Of a stretch of DNA of 16,708 nucleotides, positions 1 to 7,105 are shown piece after piece; position 1 is the stretch's first letter, and each line of letters begins with the position of its first letter. Made by a program: the position numbers and the translations under genes. Below the pieces are notes generated by a model. The model searched no databases and had not been told where the DNA came from. It saw only the letters and a program-made list of their open reading frames with translations. Source of the stretch: Thermosaccharophagus gerlachensis (lineage in GTDB: Bacteria > Armatimonadota > Fervidibacteria > Fervidibacterales > Thermosaccharophagaceae); assembly GCA_041538025.1 (NCBI GenBank), contig JBGOEV010000049.1, positions 1 to 16,708 of the forward strand, given 5' to 3'.

Positions 1-249
1 AGGCGTTTCGGCGTATTTGCCAGTGATGCCGATCCATCGCCCTTCCGATAAAACTGTTGCTTCCCTTTCGTTCAGTGGAGCGAAAGGGTTGCGTTCAGGT
101 GGTGGGAAATTGGTGGCGGCGGGTTTCTCTGCTTCCCACCAAACCCAAAGAAGTTGCGCCGTCGGTTTCGTCTCCGCCTGTTGACAACTCAAAGATTTCA
201 ACGCAACAAACAAGGCGAACACTACACACAGCGACAACCCCTTCTGCAT
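1..249 (-). CDS. N-terminal fragment of an exported protein or lipoprotein (runs off the left edge)
   Basis: An open frame of 83 codons starts with ATG at 249 and continues without a stop to base 1, so only the N-terminus is in the window. A strong Shine-Dalgarno AAGGAGG (259-265) lies 9 bases upstream and fixes the start. The protein begins MQKGLSL followed by a hydrophobic stretch to about residue 20, then SLSC with Cys22. This is a signal peptide, possibly lipoprotein type, although the -3 residue of the lipobox is Ser rather than the usual Leu. The mature part is rich in Trp and Pro (LLWVWWEAEKP, TNFPPPERNPF). I recall similar W-E-x-E-x-P...TNFP stretches at the start of large carbohydrate-associated exported proteins of uncultured thermophiles, but assign no function. 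It lies 68 bases downstream of the iron-sulfur protein on the same strand and could be co-transcribed or have its own promoter. Confidence 0.75.
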   Translation of the reverse strand, partial: MQKGLSLCVVFALFVALKSLSCQQAETKPTAQLLWVWWEAEKPAATNFPPPERNPFAPLNEREATVLSEGRWIGITGKYAETP

Positions 250-258
250 GCCGTTACC

Positions 259-265
259 CCTCCTT
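259..265 (-). promoter_or_regulatory. Ribosome binding site AAGGAGG of the left-edge gene
   Basis: Read on the minus strand this is AAGGAGG followed by GGTAACGGC and ATG, a near-perfect Shine-Dalgarno with 9-base spacing. It is the main reason for accepting the truncated left-edge frame as a gene. Confidence 0.75.
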
Positions 266-317
266 CGGCGCTATTGACAAGCATGAGTCGCCACAATTCA
301 TCCAACTCACTAACTTG

Positions 318-2651
318 TCAGCGAGTTTTCCACATACCTTGACACGCATGTAAGCAACGCTCAACAATGCAAGTCCAGTGCTTTTGTATAGGATCTTTAT
401 GGCGCATCATTTCGGCTATTTCGTCAATTGAAGGTTCGCCTTCTGGCACTGTGACTTTGGTTAAATCGCCCATGAAAGCGGGACCTTCCTCACCGACGAG
501 TCCGTATCTTTTTGCGCATTCGCATCTCCTTCTACTTAGTCTCCCTATACGCCATACAATCTTGTTGGTGTCACTTGAGCGTGTTCTCGGAAGCACTATC
601 AAAATTGGCTCATTGGAGAGAGCCCCTATCGGACAAGCGCTGACGCATGGACGCTCACAAAAATCGCACGGTGAAGGCTCTTCAATAGGCTTTGATGACT
701 TAAGTTCCGCGTCGGTGACAATGCAGATCAAGCGTTGTGTTACACCGTATTGCTTTGTCAAGAGAGCACCATGCCACCCAACCCAGCCAATACCGGCGAG
801 TGCACCTATAAGCGCATTGGCATTTGCATCGGGCAATAAGCCTCGAGGGCTAAGCGTTGGTATGCCTATACCAAGCAAGTCAGTTGCTATACGCGCTTTA
901 TAGCCCTTTGCCTCAAGCCAAAAAGCAACTTCAAGCGCTATCAACAAAAGTTCGTTCACTGTTTGATAACTTGCAAATGCGTATGGACCTACAGCCTCGG
1001 ATGGTGGCGTCATAGCATAGCGTAAGTTCGCATCGCAATAGTGAAGCCCAAGAACAATGACCGAACGAGCCTTATCAAGCCAATCGTTTGCATTCATCAC
1101 CTTCGCATCGGTGCGCACAATTTGGGGAACAACATAGCCATGTGTCCTACCGACATCACGCACATATTCTCCAAGCCTTTCCTCATCAACGAATTTCCTC
1201 ACTGTGCTTGCCAACTCGTTCACAGCCTCAGCGTCCACTATGCCAACGAGGTCAGCGCCCTTGCTCTTTGAGAAGGTGATCAACTCTTCGGTGATGTCGT
1301 GCTTCTCTCTCGTTTTCCAAATGATGCTTCTATCGGCTACCCAACAACCACTTGGGAGTGGCGCATTTGTGACAATGCATCTTGAGACTCGTGCAGACGG
1401 AGGTAGGTTAGCAAACTCTCTCCGCTCAGCTAAACCAGTTACGATAATTGCCTGCTCAACGCTAATCCCACACTTTGCAAGTGCTGAATAGCCAAACCTC
1501 TCAAGCATCCTTGCAATGTTAAGTTCAACCCAGTCCATAAGCAACGATGTTGCACGCAATGCAATAGCATCCGTCTTCGCATTATCAGCCACAGAGGACA
1601 TCGGACAGCGTATCGTGAGCACCAGAAGCGATTGTGCATCTGGGAGATAATCACGCAGGTTGATCCCACCTTCTTCACATTTCTTCGCATCGGCTACTGA
1701 CACCCAATTAACCCCTTCATTGAATGCAGCGCTCTTTACCTGCAGCAGTAGATGCAAGTTGCGGACGGATGCATCCTGCACTTGCCCGATACCGATCCGC
1801 TTTCTACGCCAAACACGGGTATATGCCTCATCACGATATCGCAAATGCGGTGGCATGCAAAAACGCAAGCAGTAGCCCATAGCACCGCCTCTAACTCCAT
1901 GTTCGTCAAGCATTTTCAAAATGACACTTTCATCAATGGCTTCCGGCTTGGGTAGGTCAATGCTTAGTCCAAAATGCTCAGCCCATGCGCATCTCCACTT
2001 GTTCTTGGCGATATACTTGAACTCCTTTTCGCCTATGCGCACAACTGCTTCACTTGTTTCCTTTGTGAATGCATTCATTGGGCACACCTTGATGCACATG
2101 TTGCAGTCATCACAAAGTGGGGCACCTTCGTAAAGTTCATCTGGCTTTAATGGTGCGCTCGTTATGATGCAACAAAGTCTCTGCCTCGGTCCAAACTCTG
2201 GCGTTAACAGCAACCCACTCTTCCCAAACTCACCAAGTCCAGATGCAACTGCAGCGTGAATGTTGGATAGGTCTGGGGCGAACTCTGTTTCGTTTGATTT
2301 GTATCTTCGGTAGCGCCATATGTTTGTTGCTGCAAGTGGCATCGCTTCATATCCCATGCTCTCAATGAAGCGCCCAAGGCGAAATGAGATATGGTCAAGA
2401 AGGCTGTTCATGGATCCTTGAATGTCGTAAGGCCCAACATCATGTGGTGTCGGTTCACCACCTAATTCAACACACGCATCGGGGTGATGAATTGCGATAA
2501 CTATGACTGACCTCGCATTTGGGAGAAGCGACTGGGGGCGCATCATCTCTGGTGCATGCTCATAACGCTCAACAGGCGCTATGGCAACAAGATCAGCCCC
2601 AAACTCAACAGCCTTTAACTTCACCAATTCGGTCAAGACCTCATCATGCAT
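318..2651 (-). CDS. Three-module QueG/reductive-dehalogenase-like 4Fe-4S protein
   Basis: 777 aa from the ATG at 2651, chosen because AAGGGAGGT lies 8 bases upstream; a GTG 24 bases earlier would put that site inside the gene. The protein is in the COG1600 group (epoxyqueuosine reductase QueG and relatives of reductive dehalogenases, which bind cobalamin). Module 1 (about 1-290) ends with a 4Fe-4S motif CDDCNMCIKVCP (Cys 180, 183, 186, 190) and later CLRFC. Module 2 (about 297-450) repeats the fold (TGLAERREF..SRCIVTNAPLP matches SGLGEFGKS..CCIITSAPLK of module 1) but has no Fe-S motif. Module 3 (about 455-777) has CDFCERPCVSACP (662-673) and a final CIVERCLHAC. Ordinary QueG is about 350 aa. 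It is the fourth gene of the ECF/FmdE operon, 89 bases after ecfT. It is probably a cytoplasmic redox protein; the reaction is unknown. It should not be called QueG itself without more evidence. Confidence 0.8.
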   Translation of the reverse strand: MHDEVLTELVKLKAVEFGADLVAIAPVERYEHAPEMMRPQSLLPNARSVIVIAIHHPDACVELGGEPTPHDVGPYDIQGSMNSLLDHISFRLGRFIESMGYEAMPLAATNIWRYRRYKSNETEFAPDLSNIHAAVASGLGEFGKSGLLLTPEFGPRQRLCCIITSAPLKPDELYEGAPLCDDCNMCIKVCPMNAFTKETSEAVVRIGEKEFKYIAKNKWRCAWAEHFGLSIDLPKPEAIDESVILKMLDEHGVRGGAMGYCLRFCMPPHLRYRDEAYTRVWRRKRIGIGQVQDASVRNLHLLLQVKSAAFNEGVNWVSVADAKKCEEGGINLRDYLPDAQSLLVLTIRCPMSSVADNAKTDAIALRATSLLMDWVELNIARMLERFGYSALAKCGISVEQAIIVTGLAERREFANLPPSARVSRCIVTNAPLPSGCWVADRSIIWKTREKHDITEELITFSKSKGADLVGIVDAEAVNELASTVRKFVDEERLGEYVRDVGRTHGYVVPQIVRTDAKVMNANDWLDKARSVIVLGLHYCDANLRYAMTPPSEAVGPYAFASYQTVNELLLIALEVAFWLEAKGYKARIATDLLGIGIPTLSPRGLLPDANANALIGALAGIGWVGWHGALLTKQYGVTQRLICIVTDAELKSSKPIEEPSPCDFCERPCVSACPIGALSNEPILIVLPRTRSSDTNKIVWRIGRLSRRRCECAKRYGLVGEEGPAFMGDLTKVTVPEGEPSIDEIAEMMRHKDPIQKHWTCIVERCLHACQGMWKTR

Positions 2652-2659
2652 ACCAACGC

Positions 2660-2668
2660 ACCTCCCTT
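2660..2668 (-). promoter_or_regulatory. Ribosome binding site AAGGGAGGT that fixes the Fe-S protein start
   Basis: On the minus strand AAGGGAGGT is followed by 8 bases and ATG (2651-2649). It lies inside the longer GTG-started frame and therefore argues for the shorter protein. Confidence 0.6.
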
Positions 2669-2740
2669 GTCCCACTCAAGCAACATCACTTTGCGATTAA
2701 TGATGCCACTTGGAGTAAGGCTTAAAACCAACAGGGCAGT

Positions 2741-3436
2741 TTACCTTACAACGATGGAGAGAGCAAATGCGGATATAGCGAAGGCAAGCAAGAGAAACCA
2801 TTCAGATGCATTTGGGGACTCTTTTGAAATCACTCTCAGCTCACCGTCAAAGCAACGTGATAGCATTGCCATGTAAATCCTCTCGGCACGCCCGTAGGCA
2901 CGCAATAGGAGGGAGCCAACTATCATCCCAACATACTTTGCATCCGCAAGTGATAGCTTCCTTGGGCAGCGGCTCAAAAAAGCCCTCTGCATCCGCAAAG
3001 CCTCTTCACCGAGCACAAATATGTAGCGGTAGAGCATGGAAAGCATCATAACCATAACGCTTGGCATTCGTAGTTTTCTCATAGCGTGGATTAGCTCACT
3101 GAATGGCGTTGTGAGCGAAAGCCAAGTCGCAGCAGAAACACAAAGAGTTGACTTGACTACAACTTGGATGAACCTATCAACCGAGCCACCGATGAGCAAG
3201 CCAAGGGCACAAAGGACAATGAACGGTATGAGCATGAGAAGCCTCGCAAATAGAACACCAAACTTCACCCTGCACAAGATGAACATGATCATGATGAGCA
3301 CGCCAAATGCTACCCAAGCCAAATAGCCCTTAGGCGATGAGGCGATAACGGCAACGATATACGAGAGCACCATGAGGAGCTTGATCTGAGCGTGGATCTT
3401 CAATCCAGTTTCGGATGGTTGTGGGATATGAAGCAT
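2741..3436 (-). CDS. ecfT: ECF transporter transmembrane (T) component, CbiQ/EcfT family
   Basis: 231 aa, a normal length for CbiQ/EcfT proteins, which form the membrane scaffold joining the substrate-binding S protein to two ATPases. Hydrophobic segments lie at about 18-32, 38-55, 65-84 and 211-229. The two cytoplasmic coupling helices of the family are recognisable: FSELIHAMRKLRMP (112-125) and RAERIYMAMLSRCFDG (183-198), the second holding the A-R-x type signature that docks to the ATPase. AGAGGG about 9 bases before ATG supports the start. It lies 14 bases after the FmdE-domain gene. No ATPase gene adjoins it, so ATPase subunits must be encoded elsewhere or shared with other S proteins. 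The family call is firm. Whether it serves cobalt, a vitamin or another substrate is open. Confidence 0.85.
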   Translation of the reverse strand: MLHIPQPSETGLKIHAQIKLLMVLSYIVAVIASSPKGYLAWVAFGVLIMIMFILCRVKFGVLFARLLMLIPFIVLCALGLLIGGSVDRFIQVVVKSTLCVSAATWLSLTTPFSELIHAMRKLRMPSVMVMMLSMLYRYIFVLGEEALRMQRAFLSRCPRKLSLADAKYVGMIVGSLLLRAYGRAERIYMAMLSRCFDGELRVISKESPNASEWFLLLAFAISAFALSIVVR

Positions 3437-3450
3437 GTTTTACTGCCCTC

Positions 3451-3861
3451 TCATTGGCTGATCACTTCAATCAGTTCCAAACCGCATGAGAGAACCTTCA
3501 TAGCAGCACCTTCATCGCCGAGCTCCTTAAGCCAAGATAGCATACGCTCAACAGCTTGCGCCCTAACAAGCACACGAACACATTGCCCTGAGTCTGTGTT
3601 AGATACCTCAACCTTTATCTCGTCCGATGGTATGAGCTCAATATTTCGCTTCCCGTATGTTGCACCAGTTGAAAGCTGTATCCCATCCAGAATACACGAA
3701 GCTGGCGGTTTTGGTGGGCAGTGCACGATAACTTTTACTCCAAAATGCTTCCTTGCGTTGAGTAGCTTCATTGTGTGCGCTCCTATGAGCATCCCGAGTG
3801 CAAGGAACGGACCAACATGCCCATGGAACGACCTTGCAAGCTCAAGGTCAAACTCGTTCAT
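3451..3861 (-). CDS. Stand-alone FmdE-domain protein
   Basis: 136 aa. It matches the N-terminal domain of FmdE/FwdE (the 'formylmethanofuran dehydrogenase subunit E' family, COG2191). Visible signatures are the FHGH motif (12-15) followed by GPFLALGMLIG, and Cys56 in CILDGIQ followed by STGATYGKRNI. The C-terminal zinc ribbon found in some family members is absent. The family name is historical: in bacteria these proteins occur without the methanogenic enzyme, often near molybdenum/tungsten or transport genes, and their role is poorly defined. Start ATG at 3861 has GGAGG 10 bases upstream and overlaps the end of the S-protein gene by 14 bases, which suggests translational coupling. Its place between the S and T genes of an ECF transporter suggests it binds or processes the transported ligand or metal, an inference only. 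Confidence 0.85.
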   Translation of the reverse strand: MNEFDLELARSFHGHVGPFLALGMLIGAHTMKLLNARKHFGVKVIVHCPPKPPASCILDGIQLSTGATYGKRNIELIPSDEIKVEVSNTDSGQCVRVLVRAQAVERMLSWLKELGDEGAAMKVLSCGLELIEVISQ

Positions 3862-4399
3862 CGCTTACACGCCTCCGTCCATGCTCAATCAACATTACGA
3901 TTGGTGGAGCTGCAACAACCTGCAAAATGATTCCGGGCACGCCAGAGACAATTGAAGCGATCCCGAAAGCTCCGGGTGGGAGTTGAAGCAATGGCGCTAT
4001 TGCGTATGCTAAAGCGATGTCGCAAAGGCAGCGTGCCACTATCGCACCGAAAACACAGACCAGTAAGGGCAACTTGAAGTATCGGCGTAGAAACGATGCA
4101 GTTGCACCAAGGACGGGGAGCTCAATCGCCATCAGCAAAGCTGTGGGAAATGGTGGCATGCCAGTTAAGAATGAAGACACAATGGGCGTAATGAAACCAC
4201 CACACGCAGCGATAGGCGGTGAAACGAGTAGCCCGAGCACCAATATCGGGAGATGCATTGGAAGGAATGTCTTTCCGAGGTTGAACGCATGAAACAGCGT
4301 CGGGAGTAAAACGCCAACAGCACAGAAAAGCCCACCTGTGACAACTTCTTTGCCGTCAAAGCGCAAGGCATACACCCCTTTATGCTGAGATGCAATCAT
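3848..4399 (-). CDS. ECF transporter substrate-binding (S) component
   Basis: 183 aa from ATG 4399. About six hydrophobic segments fill the protein from residue about 22. Signatures are the LPMHLPILVLGLL stretch, then a proline/glycine turn and GMPPFPTALLMAIELP, which match the general ECF S-component family (the DUF3816/ECF_trnsprt group) rather than CbiM, whose N-terminal metal-binding MHIP sequence is missing. S components bind a vitamin, precursor or metal in the membrane and are energised by the T component and ATPases. The start is uncertain. ATG 4399 has only a weak ribosome site; a TTG at 4366 has AAAGGGGTG at good spacing and would leave 172 aa with a short tail before the first membrane helix. 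A longer frame to 4528 reads through Cys-rich, uncharacteristic sequence and is unlikely. First gene of the minus-strand operon. Confidence 0.75.
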   Translation of the reverse strand: MIASQHKGVYALRFDGKEVVTGGLFCAVGVLLPTLFHAFNLGKTFLPMHLPILVLGLLVSPPIAACGGFITPIVSSFLTGMPPFPTALLMAIELPVLGATASFLRRYFKLPLLVCVFGAIVARCLCDIALAYAIAPLLQLPPGAFGIASIVSGVPGIILQVVAAPPIVMLIEHGRRRVSDERV

Positions 4400-4593
4400 A
4401 CCAATTCCGTAAGTGTAACACGATTTATTCACACGAGCACCGTTGATTTTACAACCAATTCCCTGCTGGCTACCATCTACGCATTGAGTGTCATACTGTC
4501 CATTAGTGTCCTGTCCATATTGGCACACAGCGTTGTTAAGGCATCCTCGCAGCGGTGCTGTTGCGTCAAAGCATATTGAGGGGTGGTGGTAAG
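4400..4593. promoter_or_regulatory. Divergent intergenic region between the ECF operon and the TPR operon
   Basis: These 194 bases separate two divergent transcription units and must hold both promoters. For the minus strand I see an extended -10-like TGTTACACT (4412-4420) without a good -35; it would give a start point about 4405, leaving a 38-base leader for the TTG start at 4366. No convincing plus-strand promoter was found. A short imperfect tandem repeat lies at 4487-4519. I looked for a preQ1 or cobalamin riboswitch on the minus strand and recognised neither. The promoter assignment is weak; the divergent arrangement itself is plain. Confidence 0.35.
4487..4519. repeat. Two-copy imperfect tandem repeat AGTGTC..CTGTCCAT
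   Basis: Unit 1 (4487-4504) reads AGTGTCATACTGTCCATT. Unit 2 (4505-4519) reads AGTGTCCTGTCCATA, the same sequence without three central bases. Both 6-base and 8-base blocks are exact. The position in the middle of the divergent promoter region would suit a regulator binding site, but two copies could also be a chance duplication. Confidence 0.4.
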
Positions 4594-6180
4594 ATGAACT
4601 TCAAAATGCTACTCCTTATCACGATGCTGTGCCTTTTCACCTGTGTAAGCTCGCTTTACGCTTTCGGAAGCAATTCAGAGGCAATAAAGCTCCTGCAAGA
4701 TGGCTTAAACGCGTATCGCTCAAAGGACTATGACTCTGCCATAGACAAACTGAAAGAAGCAGTAATCGTTGACCCGAAATTATTGCCAGCTCGTTTTTGG
4801 CTCGGCATGTGTTATTACCTCAAAGGCAACTTGGAAGCTGCTGAGCAACAATGGCAGATCGTGCTCTCAAAGAAACCAAACTCAACCGAGACAATAAAAT
4901 GGCTCAAGAGGTTGCGAGCTGTCAAGGCGAAAAGGAAGTTGCTACCTGAAGGATATGAGGAAGCACTCAACGCATACAGGCGTGGAAATTATGAGGAAGC
5001 CAAAAACGCTCTTCAAACCATCGTAACAAATTACCCAAACTTTATGCCGGCGCATTTCTGGCTTGGCGTAGTTCAAATGCGTCTTGGAAACACTGAAGAA
5101 GCGATAAAGGCTTTTGCGTTGGTGCTTCAGAAGAAACCGTCATCGGTTGAGACGATGGTCTGGCTTGGACGGCTTGAGGAAGAACAAGGGCGTTGGGAGG
5201 AGGCTCTTTGGTGGTATCGCGGTGCGCTCAGCATAAACCCAAGACATAAAGAAGCTCTTGAGCAATACAAGCGCCTCATAGGGAATGTGACAGCGAAATA
5301 CAAAGTGGGGTTGAATGCGCTCGCAAAAGGCGACTACGATAGGGCGCTTCAGGAGTTAAGCGATATAGCACCGAAGATGCGTTGGCGATTTGATATACAG
5401 TTTTGGTATGCGAGGGCGTTGATAGCGAACGGGAAATACGAAGATGCAGCAAAGTTACTCCTTGATATACTGCGGTATCGCCCAAACTGGGCGAACGCTA
5501 TTTGCTGGCTCGTGGAAGCATATTGTGGTAGCGGGCAGGTTGATGAAGCAGCATACGTGCTCGCGACAGCTTTGCGCTCCAACCCAACAAGCGTGGAGTT
5601 GAGAAGGAAGTTTAAGCAATTCGTGAAGGAACACAAAAGGTCAGTAAGGTTGTGGGTGGTGAGGAAACCGTCAACAGTTCCAAGTGTGCTTGTGACGCTG
5701 GTCAATAGCTGCCCCGAGGAATTGCTTGTCCACCTCGGTGAACAAGAAGTGAGGCTCCATAGTGGAGCTCAACATACACTTGAGTTGCAACCTTCACTCT
5801 ACCGATACAGGGCAGTGCCTCATGGTGGTGTTGGTGTGACAGGGCATGTGCTCTTGCTTGGGTGGCACAGCTATGTGCTCACATTCGTCCCTTCGCATTC
5901 TGGCGAGGCGCTCACCAAAACATACAGCGACCTTGTTGAATCTTTTAGCTCGCTAAAGTTTGTAAAGTTCACCGTTACAAATGCCTCAGATTGCAAGGCG
6001 AGCGTAAAGCTGAACCACCGCTACTTAACATTAAAGCCAAAGAGTAGCATCACTTTGCACATTGAACCTGGTAAAACATCTTATGCGGTCTGTATACATC
6101 GGTCAGCTAACTTTACACCTGGCGCCATGGGTGAACTTATACTCCCAGAGTGGCGTTCATTAAGGCTCACGCTTAGGTAG
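4594..6180 (+). CDS. Exported TPR-repeat protein with two C-terminal beta domains
   Basis: 528 aa from ATG 4594, preceded by GAGGGGTGGTGG; an upstream in-frame start (4555) would put charged residues before the signal peptide. Residues 1-23 form a signal peptide (MNFKMLLL.., cleavage likely after LYA), so the protein is exported to the periplasm or cell surface. Residues about 27-345 carry tetratricopeptide repeats, about eight units with typical W/LG-x2-Y...G...A..........P spacing (for example FWLGMCYYLKGNLEAAEQQW). Such repeats serve protein-protein binding. The remainder (about 364-528) looks like two tandem copies of a beta-rich domain, each opening with a VTN/VTLVNS strand and ending in a W-containing strand followed by L-x-L (GWHSYVLTF; EWRSLRLTL). 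It is the first gene of a five-gene plus-strand cluster. The exact partner is unknown. Confidence 0.8.
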   Translation: MNFKMLLLITMLCLFTCVSSLYAFGSNSEAIKLLQDGLNAYRSKDYDSAIDKLKEAVIVDPKLLPARFWLGMCYYLKGNLEAAEQQWQIVLSKKPNSTETIKWLKRLRAVKAKRKLLPEGYEEALNAYRRGNYEEAKNALQTIVTNYPNFMPAHFWLGVVQMRLGNTEEAIKAFALVLQKKPSSVETMVWLGRLEEEQGRWEEALWWYRGALSINPRHKEALEQYKRLIGNVTAKYKVGLNALAKGDYDRALQELSDIAPKMRWRFDIQFWYARALIANGKYEDAAKLLLDILRYRPNWANAICWLVEAYCGSGQVDEAAYVLATALRSNPTSVELRRKFKQFVKEHKRSVRLWVVRKPSTVPSVLVTLVNSCPEELLVHLGEQEVRLHSGAQHTLELQPSLYRYRAVPHGGVGVTGHVLLLGWHSYVLTFVPSHSGEALTKTYSDLVESFSSLKFVKFTVTNASDCKASVKLNHRYLTLKPKSSITLHIEPGKTSYAVCIHRSANFTPGAMGELILPEWRSLRLTLR

Positions 6181-6197
6181 CTTTAGGGCAAAGAGAG

Positions 6198-6713
6198 ATG
6201 GCATGTGTTATTGTCAGGACTAAATGGGGATACATCGGTGTTGCAGCGACATGCAATGGCATTGCTATGGTAACCATGCCAATGAAGTCAAAGCGAAAAG
6301 TAGAAGAGGCATTGAAAGGCTCACCAGTGGATGAAAGTGAAGAAGCAATGCGTCTGAGCGAAAGCGCAGCCGAAGCACTTGTGAATTATTTTGATGGTAA
6401 CTATGACGAGCGCCTCAGAAAGCTACCTGTGGATTTACAGGGGTTGGGGGAAGTGCAAAGGAAGGTGCTCATGAGGTTGCGAGAGGTCAAGTTAGGCAAT
6501 GTGATAACTTACGGTGGCTTGGCAGAATCGGTCGGTTTGAAAAACGGTGCGAGGGTGGTTGGGAGGGCGTTGGCGCAAAACCCGGTCCCGTTTTTCATAC
6601 CATGCCATCGTGTCATAAGGTCTGATGGTAAGTTGGGTGGGTTCAGCTTCGGTTTAGAGTTGAAGAGGAAGCTCATAATGCACGAGATGAAGATTGTTAA
6701 GGGGGAGAGGTGA
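6198..6713 (+). CDS. ogt: Methylated-DNA--[protein]-cysteine S-methyltransferase
   Basis: 171 aa, normal for Ogt/MGMT. These suicide enzymes move the alkyl group from O6-alkylguanine (or O4-alkylthymine) in DNA to their own cysteine. The active-site motif IPCHRVIRSDGKLGGF is present with Cys136. The DNA-binding part is also typical: ITYGGLAESVGL (103-114), then ARVVGRALAQNP with the arginine finger. The N-terminal about 75 residues are the usual variable domain. The gene starts 17 bases after the TPR gene with only a weak purine-rich ribosome site, and its stop overlaps the next start by 4 bases. It is complete and probably active. The symbol ogt is used in the broad sense; it has no Ada regulatory domain. 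Confidence 0.92.
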   Translation: MACVIVRTKWGYIGVAATCNGIAMVTMPMKSKRKVEEALKGSPVDESEEAMRLSESAAEALVNYFDGNYDERLRKLPVDLQGLGEVQRKVLMRLREVKLGNVITYGGLAESVGLKNGARVVGRALAQNPVPFFIPCHRVIRSDGKLGGFSFGLELKRKLIMHEMKIVKGER

Positions 6714-7105
6714 ACGTGAGTTTGAAGGCGATACTTTGTCGCACAGCTTTGAATGTTTGTGGGCTTTATCTTATGGCGTGGTTGCTGAAGGACGGTTTGC
6801 ATATTAGCGGTCTTCTCAGCGCCATCGTTGTCGTGCTTGTTTATGGCTTTGTAAGCGCGCTTGTCCGCCCTTTGCTCTTTGTGCTACGATTGATGAGCAG
6901 TGGCATAAACATGTTAACATTTGGGTTGTGGAACTTCGTCATCTCCGTGCTCATCAACTCCCTTCTCTTCTTCGCTCTCGGGATGAGTGGCTTGATCAAT
7001 GGCTTTAGGGTGCAAAGTTTTTCAGCAGCGTTTTACACAACGGTTGCCATGAGTATAATAAACGTTGTTGGTAGCATATGGCTTAAAGGGGCAGAGGAAA
7101 AATGA
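6710..7105 (+). CDS. Four-helix membrane protein, phage holin superfamily IV
   Basis: 131 aa. Four hydrophobic helices (about 9-25, 31-58, 69-90, 106-125) separated by short loops match the 'phage holin family 4-TM' group (PF04020), which is widespread in bacterial chromosomes and usually not phage-derived. Function is unknown. Features typical of the family are VRPLLFVLRL and the NMLTFGLWNFVISVLINSLLF stretch with its Asn residues. The GTG start at 6710 overlaps the ogt stop (GTGA). A GTG two codons later (6716) has a better-spaced GAGAGGTGA and is an alternative. The 3' end overlaps rapZ by four bases (ATGA), so the three genes are probably translationally coupled. No lysin or other phage gene is nearby. 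Confidence 0.8.
   Translation: MNVSLKAILCRTALNVCGLYLMAWLLKDGLHISGLLSAIVVVLVYGFVSALVRPLLFVLRLMSSGINMLTFGLWNFVISVLINSLLFFALGMSGLINGFRVQSFSAAFYTTVAMSIINVVGSIWLKGAEEK

Noticed and set aside
57..353. Plus-strand frame of 98 codons at the left edge
   Set aside because: It overlaps the minus-strand left-edge gene, which has a perfect ribosome site and signal peptide; the plus-strand product is low in recognisable features.
4413..4434. Inverted repeat GTGTAA...TTCACAC as an operator
   Set aside because: Only about five of eleven positions pair, too weak to claim.
4400..4528. N-terminal extension of the ECF S protein to 4528
   Set aside because: The added 43 residues are Cys/Gln/Gly-rich, non-hydrophobic and unlike S proteins; the region is better explained as promoter.
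4400..4593. preQ1 or cobalamin riboswitch ahead of the ECF operon
   Set aside because: I could not match the conserved cores of either class by eye; a covariance-model search would decide.
6710..7105. Phage origin of the holin-like gene
   Set aside because: The family is common in bacterial chromosomes and there are no lysin, integrase or structural phage genes in the window.
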